Source of the DNA: Lunularia cruciata
Lineage: Eukaryota; Streptophyta; Marchantiopsida; Lunulariales; Lunulariaceae
Direction of reading: 5' to 3'
DNA: 64,000 nt
NCBI GenBank assembly: GCA_948567375.1
Contig: OX419758.1
Coordinates: 4,593,001-4,657,000 of the forward strand
The notes beneath the pieces were generated by a model. It saw only the letters and a list, made by a program, of their open reading frames with translations, had not been told where the DNA came from and ran no database searches. Shown one piece after another: positions 1 to 11,220 of the stretch. Numbering within the stretch: the stretch's first letter is position 1; the number at the start of each line of letters is the position of its first letter. The position numbers were made by a program, and so were the translations under genes.

Positions 1-3000
1 CCATTGTGTCAAGGGTTGGCATCAAGTGGATTTGCTTACTAAGTCTATCAACAAACAACACAAGTGTTGTGTGATCGTGCTTTGTCTTGGGCAAGGAGGT
101 GATGAGATCTAAGCTCATGTGTTCCTCTTGAGTATATAGAGTGGGAAGTGGTTGAAGGATACCACTTTCTTTTTGGTTTTTGGCCTTGTTGCATTGGTAG
201 CTCCCAAGATCAAACAAAATCTCAAACATCTGATGCCATGTTGGGCCACCACCATTGGTATGTAGGATAACCAAGCTCTTTTCCACACCCATGTGACCAA
301 TGATTGGTTAGTCATGGACTTATTGAAGATGCATAAGTTGTAGATCACCCTTGGTTGGAACATAAATTTGGTTCTCATAAAATAGAAGGCCTTCCTTGAA
401 AGAGAAAGTTTTGTCTTTTTTGTCATGTGTTGCAAGATGACCTTGTTCTATCGAAAAGAAGGTATCTTATTGTAAAGTTGTCCTTAACTTAATTTGGACT
501 TTTGAGTCAACAAATACTATCATGATTGCCGTTGTGATGACAAGAAGAGACTCCAAATCAAGTCATCATGATGAGACTTCAAGGATGGCATGGACCTATT
601 GGGTTTGTATTCAAGTTTGATGTCAAACAATTGTACTTATTCCTCTTATTGGTGATGTTTAATCTTCATGTGCTCCAAATGTAATGTCTAAAACAAGGGT
701 TTATGATCAATTTTCATGATCACTTGTTTCTCCAAAGGATAATGCCTCCATACCTTGGTGGCATATACTATTGCTAGTTGTTTTTTTATCTAAGTAGAGT
801 AATTTTATTTTTTTTAGTTTAGTTGATGAGACACTAAGGCAATTGGATGTAACCCATTTGGAAACTCTTGATGCAACACAGCTTTGATGGAAAAGCTAGA
901 AGCATCAAAATCAACCACCAAAGATAATTTAGGATCATATGGTTGAAGAATTGGTCTTGAAGACACCATATGTTTTAGCTTTTGGAATGCTTCTTCATGC
1001 TTGGTGGTCTACTGAAAGCTTGAGGTCTTCCCCATGAGGTTGGTCAATGGTGTGGTAATATGAGCAGAATAATGGATGAATTATCAGTAAAAATTTACCA
1101 ATCCATTAAATGCTCACACTTTTATGGTATCCTTTGCAATAGGTCAATCAATAGTGCCCTTGAATTTTTCCGCTTCCATCTTGATTCCCGCTATGAGATC
1201 TCATGACCCAAGAAGGTAGCTTCTTTTTGTCAAAAGGTATACTTTGACTTCATGTAGTAGAACTTCCATTGACATAGTTGTCTTAGTACTTCTAGTATAT
1301 GATTTTCATTTTTAGCCTCCTTTTTGCTATAGACTAAAATTTCATCCAAGAACATCACCATGTACCAATCCAATAGCCCATCCAAAATCTAATCCATGAT
1401 GATTGATCTAATTCCATGGAGCATTAGTGAGCCAAAAAGGTAGAACTCTCCATTCAAAATGCTCATACCTTGTGTGAATATCCTCCTTATTAATGGGAAT
1501 TTTCCAATAGCCACTTTAGAGATCCAACTTGGAGGAGTATTGTGCTCCACTCAATTGATCAAGCAAGTCATCACTACAAGGCAAGGGATATGCATTCTTC
1601 ACTATCTGTTTATTGAGGCTATGGTAATCAATACAAAAATGAAATCCTCCATCCTTCTTTGGAACAAATAATACTGGTGCTTCCCAAAGAGATGTACTAT
1701 GTCATATAAAATCCTTCTCCAACAATTCCATCAATGTCATTTGAAGTTCATCCAACTCCTTTGGTGAGAGACAATAGATTGGTCTAATTATTGGAGTATT
1801 TCTTGGTAATAACTCAATTTTGAAGTGCATACCAAGATTAGAGGGTAATCCCTTTGGATGATCATCCAAAAGCACATGTTCAAACTCCAGAACTACTTGA
1901 TCAACCATTGCTTGAAGAGGCTTTTGGCCCTCATCAAATTCTCCATGTGCAATAGGCTTGATCTACACCACAAAAGTAGACTTATCTTCCTCCAAAGCTT
2001 ACTCTATGGCTACTTTATTGATAGAATTCCCATCTTGGGACTGATTTTTCTTAATTTGCTTTCTCAAAGGTGCCAAACACCTAATCAGTACTTTGCACCT
2101 TTGTGTTGTACTTGAATTTATCATCAGTTCTAATCAAATTGAACTTTATAATATTCAAGCCAAGGCAAACAAAGAATGACATCCTAATGTCACTACCAAC
2201 CTCATACACTCTAAATATTTGTTCCTAATTTATGTAACAAGATGTGCGATATATAATGCAAAAACCTTTCTACCATCCACTACCATCAATCTACTTCCAA
2301 TTATTAGCTTGATAGGAATACTTAATTCCTTTGATAATTGCATGGAAATCAAAATTTTGAATGTCCAAAATCAACCAAAATCCTACACTCACAAATAAAT
2401 ATCATATCTTGCAAGCAAAGCAAACTTGCACAGGTTGAGCCTTCAATCCCATTGGAACTAATCAAGTTACTAATAGGTGGCTTGAGTTCTCCTATTGGAA
2501 TTTCTTATTTCCTTGACCATCATGCACCATGTACTCTATTTGGACTTTTTGTTGGGGTTGTCCGTTCTTGAGCAGATATTCAACAACACGATGTCAAATT
2601 TGGTGACAATAAAGACAACTTCCATTTTGTTGCTTGTTTATGAAGCCAAGTTGTTTCCTTATTTAAAGAGCTGATTGGTTTTTTTTGGATGGCATAAATC
2701 TCCATTGGTGTTGGTTCCTCCACCCGTGTGTAGTGTGTGGGAAGGTTTGATGAAGGTTGAAGTCAAGACCAAGTTGTTGCAACCAAGGAATCAAAGTGCT
2801 CACCCAACTGCATAGCTTCCTCCAAATCTTTGGACTCCCTCATAGTCACCTCCAATTTGGTACATGATTTCAAGTCTCTCATAGATTGATCCAAAGCTTC
2901 AACCTTTATTATATTTGGAATTTGCATAATGGTGTTCTCGAATTGCATGATATAGCTTCTTATAGAGGTAATCTGGTTCAAATTTTCCAACCTATCTTGT

Positions 3001-4095
3001 GCAGCTTGTGTGGCATTTATAGCTTAGAATTGATTAATTATTGCACTCTTGAAATCTCCTCATATCAAGATTTGTGCAACAAGTTACCATTTAGCTTGCT
3101 CCACTCAAAATCACCACCATAATTGTGCAACTCTATCCAATTGACTTGAAACCAAGAGAATCTATTTTTGTTCATCTTGAAGATTTTTAGCTTCAAATAC
3201 CTTGGGCTTTGGAAATGAAATTTGCTCTTCTTCTCAAAATGGTTTTGTTTCTTTTGTTATTGATGATCTTTTTCTTTCAACAATTGAGTAAAATACTTGA
3301 TTTGCTGTTGGATGGAAATGATAACCTTGGGTATTGCTGCCATGACTACTAGTCTATCAAACTATCTATAGTTTGTAAGTTAACATGTAAATAAAACAAG
3401 TCTACCGTTCTCCATAAGTTACAATCAGAAGTACCAAGGGTTTATTGGACAAGGTGATTTCATTCATAAATTCTACCCAAAGCATGAGATGATGTTTGGG
3501 TATTACATGGACACAAAAATCCCAATGGTTTGGTTGGAATAGTTTTGGTGGTCTATCACTCTTTCCATCCCATTCTTGCTCTAATAACAATGTAAACGAC
3601 CAAGGAGAGAAATAAGAGAATAGAAGACCAGAGTGGAAGATCACAATGGAGCACTTGATTGAGTGAAACTCCAAATGCCTAGCATGAGCTTGGGCTTTGG
3701 TATATATAGAGAACATACAAGGCTTTTGAGAAGCTTCTCAAGATGCTTCCTAAAAGCCGCCTTCTTAGAGTGCAAGCCAAGCTAACAGGGAAGCTTCTCA
3801 AGAAGCTTCCTTCTAGAAACCATCTACTTTGCATGCAAGTTAAGCTACCCATGACGTTTCCCAAAAAGCTTCTTTTTAGAAGCCACCTACTTGGCATGCA
3901 AGCTAAGGTAGCCGGAAAGCTTCTCAAGATGCTTCCCCCTAGAAGTCACCACTTGGTATGCACATTACCCAATACTTAGAAGATATCAAGTAGCTTCCTA
4001 GATGCTGATATAATATTCTTATAATTCTTGGCTAATTTGGCCTACTTTCTACTTTGTTAGTCTTGACTAACTTGTTGATAAAATCCATTGTTACA
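1..4095 (-). mobile_element. Ty3/gypsy chromovirus fossil, left copy (window-truncated)
   Basis: Minus-strand fossil matching the 5' LTR, gag, protease, reverse transcriptase, RNase H and start of integrase of the element at 50852-56345. Its 5' LTR is 3591-4095 and its primer-binding site lies at about 3576-3590. Gag similarity is clearest at 2763-2990. It is badly decayed, with many disruptions spread over the whole length, and is cut by the window start. Its LTR joins the same flanking DNA as the right copy, so the insertion most likely predates the palindrome. Confidence 0.8.
3591..4095 (-). repeat. 5' LTR of left chromovirus
   Basis: Begins TGTAACAATGG on the minus strand and ends in CA just before a TTATTAGAGC primer-binding-like site. 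It contains three to four loosely repeated blocks of about 80 bp, each built around AAGCTTCTCAAG. The palindromic core GAAGCTTC (GAA-2-TTC) resembles heat-shock-element half sites. The mirror LTR is 50852-51567. Confidence 0.7.
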
Positions 4096-4375
4096 CCTTG
4101 ATTGATCATTGTACTACCTCTTGAGATCACCTTGAGGCATATGTGTATTCATAGAGAGTGGTTCAAATGGTGAAGAAAGGATTTTGTAAGTATGGTTTGT
4201 ATGGTTTATAGCATGTTCACTCTTTATGTGATATATATTGTAACATGTGACTAACATTAGGGCTTGATAGTACCTTGCCTTTTGATCTTTGCTTGCAATG
4301 CAATATATCAAATAATTGGAGTAGATGGCTATCTAGAGTTAGAGGGATCTTACCTTGAGCTAGGGAGGCAATTAT

Positions 4376-5030
4376 AGCACTTTAGAGTTCAGGTATGTCA
4401 TTTGTATGAGTTTTTTTTCTATAGTGTATGATATTAATAGTGATATATATTGTGTAACAATATATTTACTCACAATAACTACCACAATATTTGTAACACC
4501 AAAGCTAGTTTGCCTGGATGTTGAAATTTTAGTCTTGGCAGTCATAATTCTAAACTTGGTTGCTCAAAGATTACTTAATGGTGGCCATGTTGTTAGGGCT
4601 ATTGATCACATCATTGGAGATCCTATAAATTACACCATTTGCATCATCAAATTGGCCATCAATCGCACCATTAGGTTTGGAGTTCCAAGTTTTGAAGGTG
4701 TAGCTTTAAAGAGCTCACTTCTTTAATGTTGAGCCTTCAAGCTCTTGGTTGTGGTGGATAAAGACCAACAAGTGTCACTTGAAATCTCTTAGCTAGAGTA
4801 GGTGTGGCTTGAAAATATAATTCAAGCCCATTTTTTGTAGTTTATGGAGTTGAGAGTGAAGTTTCTGGTCTGAGTTGAGTTTATGCTTGATCTGATTATT
4901 GTGTCACTTTAGAGTTCATGTATGACCTTTTTATGAGGTGTGCTTTTGTAGTGTATGATGTTGACAATGATGTATATTGCATATTAATGTATATATATGC
5001 ACAACATACTCTAATTTTATAGAAAAATCA
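4376..5030 (-). repeat. 0.5-kb LTR-like dispersed repeat, outer left copy
   Basis: Related to copies at 12842, 19561, 40130, 44090 and 49885. A segment of about 100 bp (ACTTTAGAGTTCA, then TAGTGTATGAT and TATATATTG) occurs at both ends, near 4376 and 4907. This suggests a short element with terminal repeats or two adjoining LTRs. A long open frame runs through 4406-4726 and resembles one in the mirror copy at 50238-50528. The other copies do not keep that frame, so I treat it as LTR-type DNA and not a gene. Confidence 0.55.
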
Positions 5031-5233
5031 TGATTTGGTTGCACATTTGAATCTTGGGGCAAATGCTACTAAATTTACCAATGGGTGGCTATACAAGTTT
5101 TGGAAAAACTACAAAATGTGCAATTTCAAAATCTAAGGTGAAAGCAGTTTAGCAAAACTTGAGGGTATGGAAGTTTCAATGGATGCCATTAAGGCCAAGA
5201 TCCAAGAATTTCTCTACTAACATCTACAACATG

Positions 5234-5480
5234 GATGAGATAGGACTTTCTTACTGCATAGTTCCAACTCAAACAATACAAAAGTTCTAATAAATTATTC
5301 AAAGAAGGATATGATACAACTAACAATTTCACTTATGGTTATAATGTTGATGGATAACAAAAGTTACAGATGAGAAAGGACTTTCTTACTGCATAGCGCC
5401 TACTCAAACAATTACAAAAGGTCCATTAGAACTCAAAGAAAGATAAATTTGACTAACAATTACACCTATGGTCAATGCTA
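5234..5480. repeat. Tandem duplication, unit about 135 bp
   Basis: Two units beginning GATGAGATAGGACTTTC (5234) and GATGAGAAAGGACTTTC (5369), each containing TTACTGCATAG. The mirrored duplication is at about 49523-49690, so it arose before the palindrome. Confidence 0.7.
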
Positions 5481-6530
5481 ATGGATTGCACAAGTTATAG
5501 TTAAATATATTTTCATTGGCCATGCAAATAAAACACTTTGCTTCAACAAGCACAATGCTGTAGATAATGGATTTTTATATTTCCATAACATAGGTGACAA
5601 GAGAACTCTTCCAAGAGTGACTTTAAAGCATTGACAAGAATATGAGAATCTCAAATAAAAAAACATGTTGACTTTTTGATAATGCACCTTTACATCTTCC
5701 TGCCAATTTTGATTTTACAAATGTTGAAATTCAATTTCTCCCTCTGATACAACTTCCAAAATCCAACCAACAGATGTAGGGATAATCTTTCATTTAGGCA
5801 TCTGTCATCCCTTGAAATTACAAAATGTAATTGAAAAAATTTACAAGAATGTAATTGACAAAGATGATTAAGGAGCAACAAACATTTACAAAGTAGATCA
5901 ATTGATGACAATGCAATAGTGCTCAACAACAAGGAATGAGATCGATGTGACCATTCTTGCAAATTGTTTCGACCACATAAGACATACGGTAAACATAGCA
6001 CTAGAAGTGACACTTCTAATTAATGAGCAAAATGTCAAAGATGAGGTCAAAAATATGCTTATGCAACTTCCAATCCAACATATAATATCAATTGAAAATT
6101 TGTTGACCTTCCAATCCAACACATAATGTCAATTGAAAATTTGTTGAACCTTGGAAGTGAGCAAGAGGTTCATAAAAACTCAGCGGCGAAGAAATTTTTA
6201 CATTGGTGCAAGAGCCGGAGTCAAAAGAGAGCAGCAATCAAAAAAACCTAACCGAGGAACAAGTCTTTACAAAATCTCAAAGGCACTCATGTTGTGAGCT
6301 CCATGCTTGGCATATCCAATGTTGTAGATTATGCAGTGCTCGAACTACTTTGAATCATATAAGAGAATCTCTAAATGGAGAAAATTAACAAATACACTTG
6401 ATCTTGATCACTTGTTATGAAAAAGCGTTTTTCTGTACATCCAATGCATTATGTTCTTATGCTGTATGCAGAAAGAGGTCTGGTTTGTCTTATCCACCTG
6501 AGCTAGAGAGTTACTGCATAGAGGAAAATT
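5481..6530. other. No gene recognised
   Basis: AT-rich sequence mirrored at about 48800-49500. Short open frames here are not kept between the arms. A 41-bp tandem duplication around 6067-6147 (unit starting CTTCCAATCCAACA) is private to the left arm. Confidence 0.5.
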
Positions 6531-6670
6531 AATTTCTGTCCCTGAAACTTGTATCTATTGAAATAATCAAGCAAAACGCGACCGCATAGGGAACAAAAAA
6601 ATTAATTTCTGTCCCTGAAACTTGCATCTATTGAAATAATCAAGAAAAAGGCGACCGCATAGAGAACAAG
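6523..6670. repeat. Tandem duplication, unit about 76 bp, left arm only
   Basis: Two units starting ATTAATTTCTGTCCCTGAAA, both reaching into the start of the left-only insertion (GGCGACCGCATAG). The duplication therefore happened after that insertion. Confidence 0.6.
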
Positions 6671-6834
6671 AAAAAGAGAAAAGAGTTTTAGGCGAGAAAA
6701 AGGCGACCGCATGTTAGGCTTGATGGGAAGACCCCATCAAGCCTAACAAGGGATAGACAAAAAAGGTAAAATGGGGCTAGGCCCCAATAGAGTCTATATG
6801 AAAAATCTGCCCTATTGCACTTACGAGATAATCA
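6636..6834. mobile_element. 185-bp left-only insertion with 7-bp flanking repeats
   Basis: The right arm reads straight through here as an empty site (mirror near 48700-48730). On the left, 185 bp lie between two copies of ATAATCA, at 6636-6642 and 6828-6834, which look like a target-site duplication. The insert holds a perfect 15-bp-stem hairpin at 6713-6747 (GTTAGGCTTGATGGG, 5-base loop) and a smaller one at about 6772-6786 (TGGGGC-TAG-GCCCCA). There is no coding capacity, and I do not recognise the family. Confidence 0.55.
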
Positions 6835-7288
6835 TGTATTATATGTACTTCTCTTGTCCTGGTAATTTATAAATTTTTCCATATAGTGATAAGCTATAAG
6901 ATATAAGAAATTATAATCGATTATTATTGGATGTGAGCTATATATCTCAAGTTACTCACACAGCCCTCGAAGTCTTACCATTATGTACTTCTAGCACTAT
7001 AACTTGTATATTATTTTAACTCTTTTTCAGTTTCCTGCCCCGGATCACATGTAACATCCACTCACTATTTGCTTCTCCTAGACTACCTTCACTATTCTCT
7101 CGCTTTCGTCTGATTTGATCTCTTTGCTTTTAATACTCTCTTCCATGATTTTCCTCCGCTCTTACCTCTATGCTCCTACTATTTTCACCACTCGCATACT
7201 GGGTCCTGTTTGTGTTTGCTTGCGATTCCAATCATCCTATCCGTTTTTCATTTCAGATATTACCCCGAAGTTCTATTTTGCATCTTCT

Positions 7289-7537
7289 ATGAATATCATC
7301 TTCCCATCTTGCATTTGTGTATGGGATGAATCCGTGCGCCACTCTTTAAAAGCAACCGAGTTTGCATGGGGAGAATTGGCTTTCCAACAAACACTCGGTA
7401 CGCGGGTACTGGAATTCGCCCAGCTGCTACTTGTGGACTTCGTGTGTATTGATGAGGTCGTGCTGCCATGCAGGCTTACTATGAAAGTCTTACTTCTTAC
7501 TTCTTATTTAATGTTCACATTTAACGGCTACTCGTAG
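7289..7537 (+). CDS. Conserved short ORF of unknown function, left copy
   Basis: An ATG-initiated frame of 82 codons starting MNIIFPSCICVWDESV. About 70 codons of it are open in the mirrored copy at 48058-48273. The open frame extends upstream to about 7115, but the mirror changes frame there, so only this part is shared. It has no signal peptide or motif I recognise. Preservation in two arms is suggestive only, because the arms have not diverged far. It could equally be non-coding conserved DNA. Confidence 0.25.
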   Translation: MNIIFPSCICVWDESVRHSLKATEFAWGELAFQQTLGTRVLEFAQLLLVDFVCIDEVVLPCRLTMKVLLLTSYLMFTFNGYS

Positions 7538-8091
7538 TCGTATTGAATAAACATGTCCTCTTACAGTAATTGGGATTCTCCCAATCACGAAATTGCTTTT
7601 ACTTTAACGCGAGGATAACACTAACTAAATCCCTGGCACTTGGCACTCTTGCCTCACCTCTATATTGTATTTATGTTTTCATCACTTTGGAAGCTTCTGA
7701 TCCTTCTCACATTTAAAAGCCATCACACTTGATTACAGCTGTCGAGTTGACACTTAATTATTGAGTGAATGGTTAGGAACATTTTCTGGTGAAGATCCCA
7801 AGGACTAAGAGTTTTATCATTTAGAGCATCTTATCTTCAATGATGGGACCTTTTCCTGCTAACATTAAATAGTATACCAAAATCTTTGGTTAGTTAAGAT
7901 TTACTACTATAGCTAGTCCAGGCAATTCGAGGAGTGTTAGAGGCCAAACCGCATGATCTGCAGAAATAGGGGTGAGAAGTGAGAAGGCATATTGACAGTA
8001 TCTGCATTAAACAGTTAAAATGCGGTGCTGCGGTGGTCATAAGTGCATCCATATCGTCGACCTTCCAGACCTGATACGAGTCATGGAAAGG
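7538..8091. other. No gene recognised
   Basis: Sequence shared with the right arm (about 47465-48055), with small differences. No reading frame is preserved between the arms and no element ends are visible. Confidence 0.5.
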
Positions 8092-8260
8092 TTTCTTAAG
8101 CGCCTGCCAAGTGGTTAGCGTCTAGAAAACCTTCTCTTTAACGTGCACAAAGAAAACTTCTCTCTAACATGGACAAAGAAGCTTTTCTAGACATGTCCAT
8201 ATACTTTTCGATTCGATTGATCTCCTAGGCGTCTTGTCTACTTGGCAGGCGCCTAAGAAA
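8092..8260. mobile_element. MITE-like element with ~21-bp terminal inverted repeats, left
   Basis: 169 bp bounded by inverted repeats around CTTAGGCGCCTGCCAAG (left end CTTAAGCGCCTGCC, right end GGCAGGCGCCTAAG). There is no coding capacity. The interior has two related copies of an AAAGAA-ACTTCTCT segment. The mirror copy is 47293-47463. Size and structure fit a miniature inverted-repeat transposable element. No clear target duplication is visible, so the superfamily is unknown. A further weak copy of the terminal motif lies near 8301-8318. Confidence 0.55.
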
Positions 8261-9245
8261 TTTTTCAAGAGTTAACCCAAGAATTAACACTCGGCAGGCG
8301 TAAAGAAAGTTTTTTGAAAATTTTTTTTATCTTTAAAACACGAGTGTAGCCTATACAGGAGGGTAGGTTACCCAGGAGAGAGATGCGAGATATAATTGAC
8401 TTTTCTTTCACAAAATTGATAAAAGGAGATGAGTTCCTAGGATAAAATTGTCTTGCTGACTAAAATTAGAATGGATAATCGGAGATGAGTTACTGAGAGA
8501 GAGAGAGGGATGACAAACAGAATTCATAATGATAAATTTGCATACGAAAATGATAAATGGAGATGGGTTCGGACAAAAGGAATTGTTCTTAAGACGTGGG
8601 CGGGGGGACGGAACTGTCAAAGCGAACGAATGAGGATGGGCGACGATGGATAAAACTGTGTATGTGAACGGGGCATGAAAGAAGTTCTTTTTGCAAACCT
8701 AGGTCGGGTTCCTAGTTTCTATAAAAAACTTCCCATTCGGATGAGGGGAAACGAGTGGAAATGAAAGTGAGAAATGAGAGAAAGTATATGATCATATTTT
8801 GAAGAACTCACCTACCTACATGACATTAGTGAATAGTAGAATCTGTTTACTTTTCAATTTTTGTTCTATTGGTACCTAGATTGAAGGCTATAGAGAATTG
8901 AATAAAAAATTATAATACTTTATATTCGTTTGTAGAGTTTAAAGTAATTACTTCACATTGAGAGTGATGGGTTGAGAATTTTCATTTATAATCTTTTTAA
9001 ACTTATACTTGAGTTCCATGGAGACTTGGTTTTGAAACTTTTGAGATGAAATTTGAAAGTCACGACAAGTTATAGTTTTTAGAGGTTGGAGAGATAACAC
9101 CTACTCATATGAGCTGGGATGTGGGAGGTTGTGCTTTTGTATGTATGGGGAAATGTGCAGAGAAGCATTGCGTGTTACAACAATTATTCTCATTCTAGCC
9201 ATGGTTACACTTCCCCATATGGGTCACCTAGAGCGGCTTGGGATC
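8261..9245. other. No gene recognised; short degenerate tandem motif
   Basis: Matches about 46400-47290. At 8417-8575 a motif of the form GATAA-n-GGAGATG-n-GTT recurs three times at intervals of 55-80 bp. There is no preserved frame. The match to the right arm stops abruptly at about 9246 (after AGCGGCTTGGGAT). Confidence 0.5.
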
Positions 9246-9264
9246 TATTTACAATTTTACAAGA

Positions 9265-10345
9265 GTAATCCGAGTTCCATGAATTCCACGGTCAATGTCT
9301 CATTTGAATCCCCCGTTTCTGACAATAGACTGGTATCTCAGAGCTTGCCATGAAGTACCGTAGCTTTCTCCCTCTTCCCACAACGAACCCCCTGGTCAAA
9401 CATAATGTGGAGTGAACCACGTGCTCGATAAAACACCATAAAGAGAAAACCTCACATTGAACTTACGTCTAAGAAATGGTATTGTCTTCTCTAAAGCACA
9501 AATACTGTGCTTAGCTAGCGTACTTAAGTGCGTGATTTCAATAGTCCACCGGGTAAAGTAGAATTATTAGAAATTAGAAATATGAAATTCGTTCATATGA
9601 AATTACAAAGGATAATGGCACATTGGATGGAATACAAAATAGCTCCTACTTTCTTTTGATAGTTGATAGAGTATCAAAAGCTAATATACCTTGACGCTAG
9701 TATAAAAAGGAAAGTTTTAATCGTTAGTGATCATTTTAAATTTATGGTGGCATCAGACCCAACACACTTGTATACTTTTCTCTTCCTATTGGAGCAGGTC
9801 TTGTGTCTTGCAGACTATTCTTTGGCGAACTTTGGTATCTCCATTCTCATTTTACCCTTTGTAAGGTGTATCGTTGCAGAAGACAGCCTTTGGATACAAA
9901 TTGGTCAGAGAGTCTAGATTACCATGATTTTGCTTGATTGATTTATACCATGAGTACTAAATCCATATGTATGGTGGTATCCAGGAGGAGGCCTTGTCAG
10001 AGAACAATATCCAATATGGAAATACAGAATATATGTCTTCTTGAAAGGCTACGAATTGTTTTAATTTGGCCAAAGGTTGAAATTTGCATGGCAGGTGTTG
10101 TTCAGATCCTGATGCAAGTGCTTGGAAGAAACTTGTTCATCAAGTATTGCACTATCTTTCTTTGTGTGTTTTGTTCCATATATGTTGATACTCTCAAGGA
10201 GGTTTGGGATGCATTTGCAAATGATTTTCAGAGATCTACAAAAAGCAAGAAAACTTCAACTAAAGAAGCAATTAATGCAGGTTAAGAAAGACAATCTGAA
10301 TATCACCAATTATATTCATCACATTCATGGTCTCAATAACTCAAT
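9265..10345 (+). mobile_element. Ty1/copia gag fossil, extra left-arm copy (L0)
   Basis: About 1.1 kb related to 11390-12500, 18080-19300 and, reversed, 44800-45950. It has a leader with GGTATCTCAGAGCTTG, possibly a relic of the primer-binding site, and gag pieces from 9951 (MSTKSI start) to a UBN2-type segment (KKDNLNITNYIHHIHG). It is decayed and truncated, with several disruptions. It has no counterpart in the right arm. Confidence 0.7.
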
Positions 10346-11220
10346 CCCCGCTCGGTGTAAGTGAACCTACGAGTTTTCCTGGTACAGTACTCCAATGTGT
10401 ACCCAAGTTGCCCTATATGCATCTACTTCACATGTATTACAAATAGCGAACAGGACACGTCCACCGAACTGAAACCTTTAATAAAAGTTCAAATGCTGTA
10501 AAAACATGAGTATCCCAACGAATTTTCTTTTTTTAAGTGCTGTTACAGTACAGTTTCCGCTTCGAGCATTGGTGGGATGAATGTTGATCACAGTGGAGGT
10601 GTATCTTGAATTGAACTTGATAATGGAGATGTTCTCACTAGATGACGTTCCACTTAACACCCATAAAGCACGGCCATGCTGTTGTACTAGAAATGCTCAG
10701 GACGGATTTACTAACGCACAAGTATACCAGTTTGACTATACCATACAGGGGGATTCAAACGACGGGTGTTGGAGTTCCGTAAAAGATCCGCAACTTAACC
10801 TGCAGTCGATGGTGAAAAAGTTTATGGCGGATGTGGTAGGGGTACGCTTGAAGTTTTACAGTATCCGGACCACACGCACTAGGAAATCTTGCGGGCCAGG
10901 AAAAAGATGACCCGTTATAGTACAGTGGTGGTAGGAAATTTCGCGGGTAAGGGAAACGATGACCCGTTATAATTCTGTGGTCGTAGAAAATCTTAGAAAA
11001 TATTACGGACCACCAGCCGTAGGAAATCTTATGGATCAGGAAATAGATGACCCGTTATAATTCTGTGGTTGTAGGAAAACTTGCAGGTTAGAAAAAGATG
11101 ACCCGTTATCGTGTATAGTGAGTTGAAGTGTACAGATGGGGTCTAAAGTATTAAGTAGATAGCGAAGGAAAGCGTACCAGGATATTACTCGTCCATCCTT
11201 CAGAGGATTAAATATCTCAT
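10346..11220. other. Left-only unique segment with 51-52-bp tandem repeats
   Basis: No match in the right arm and none elsewhere in the window that I can see. It is more GC-rich than its surroundings. From 10879 to 11112 a 51-52-bp unit (AGGAAATCTTGCGGG ... GATGACCCGTTATA) occurs about four times, with one partial extra piece. TGACCCGTTAT recurs at 10908, 10960, 11048 and 11099. An open frame at 10581-10910 runs into the repeats. It has no recognisable domain and I do not call it a gene. Confidence 0.55.

Noticed and set aside
3679-3979. Open frames on both strands inside the left chromovirus LTR
   Set aside because: They come from the 80-bp LTR blocks and are absent from the right LTR.
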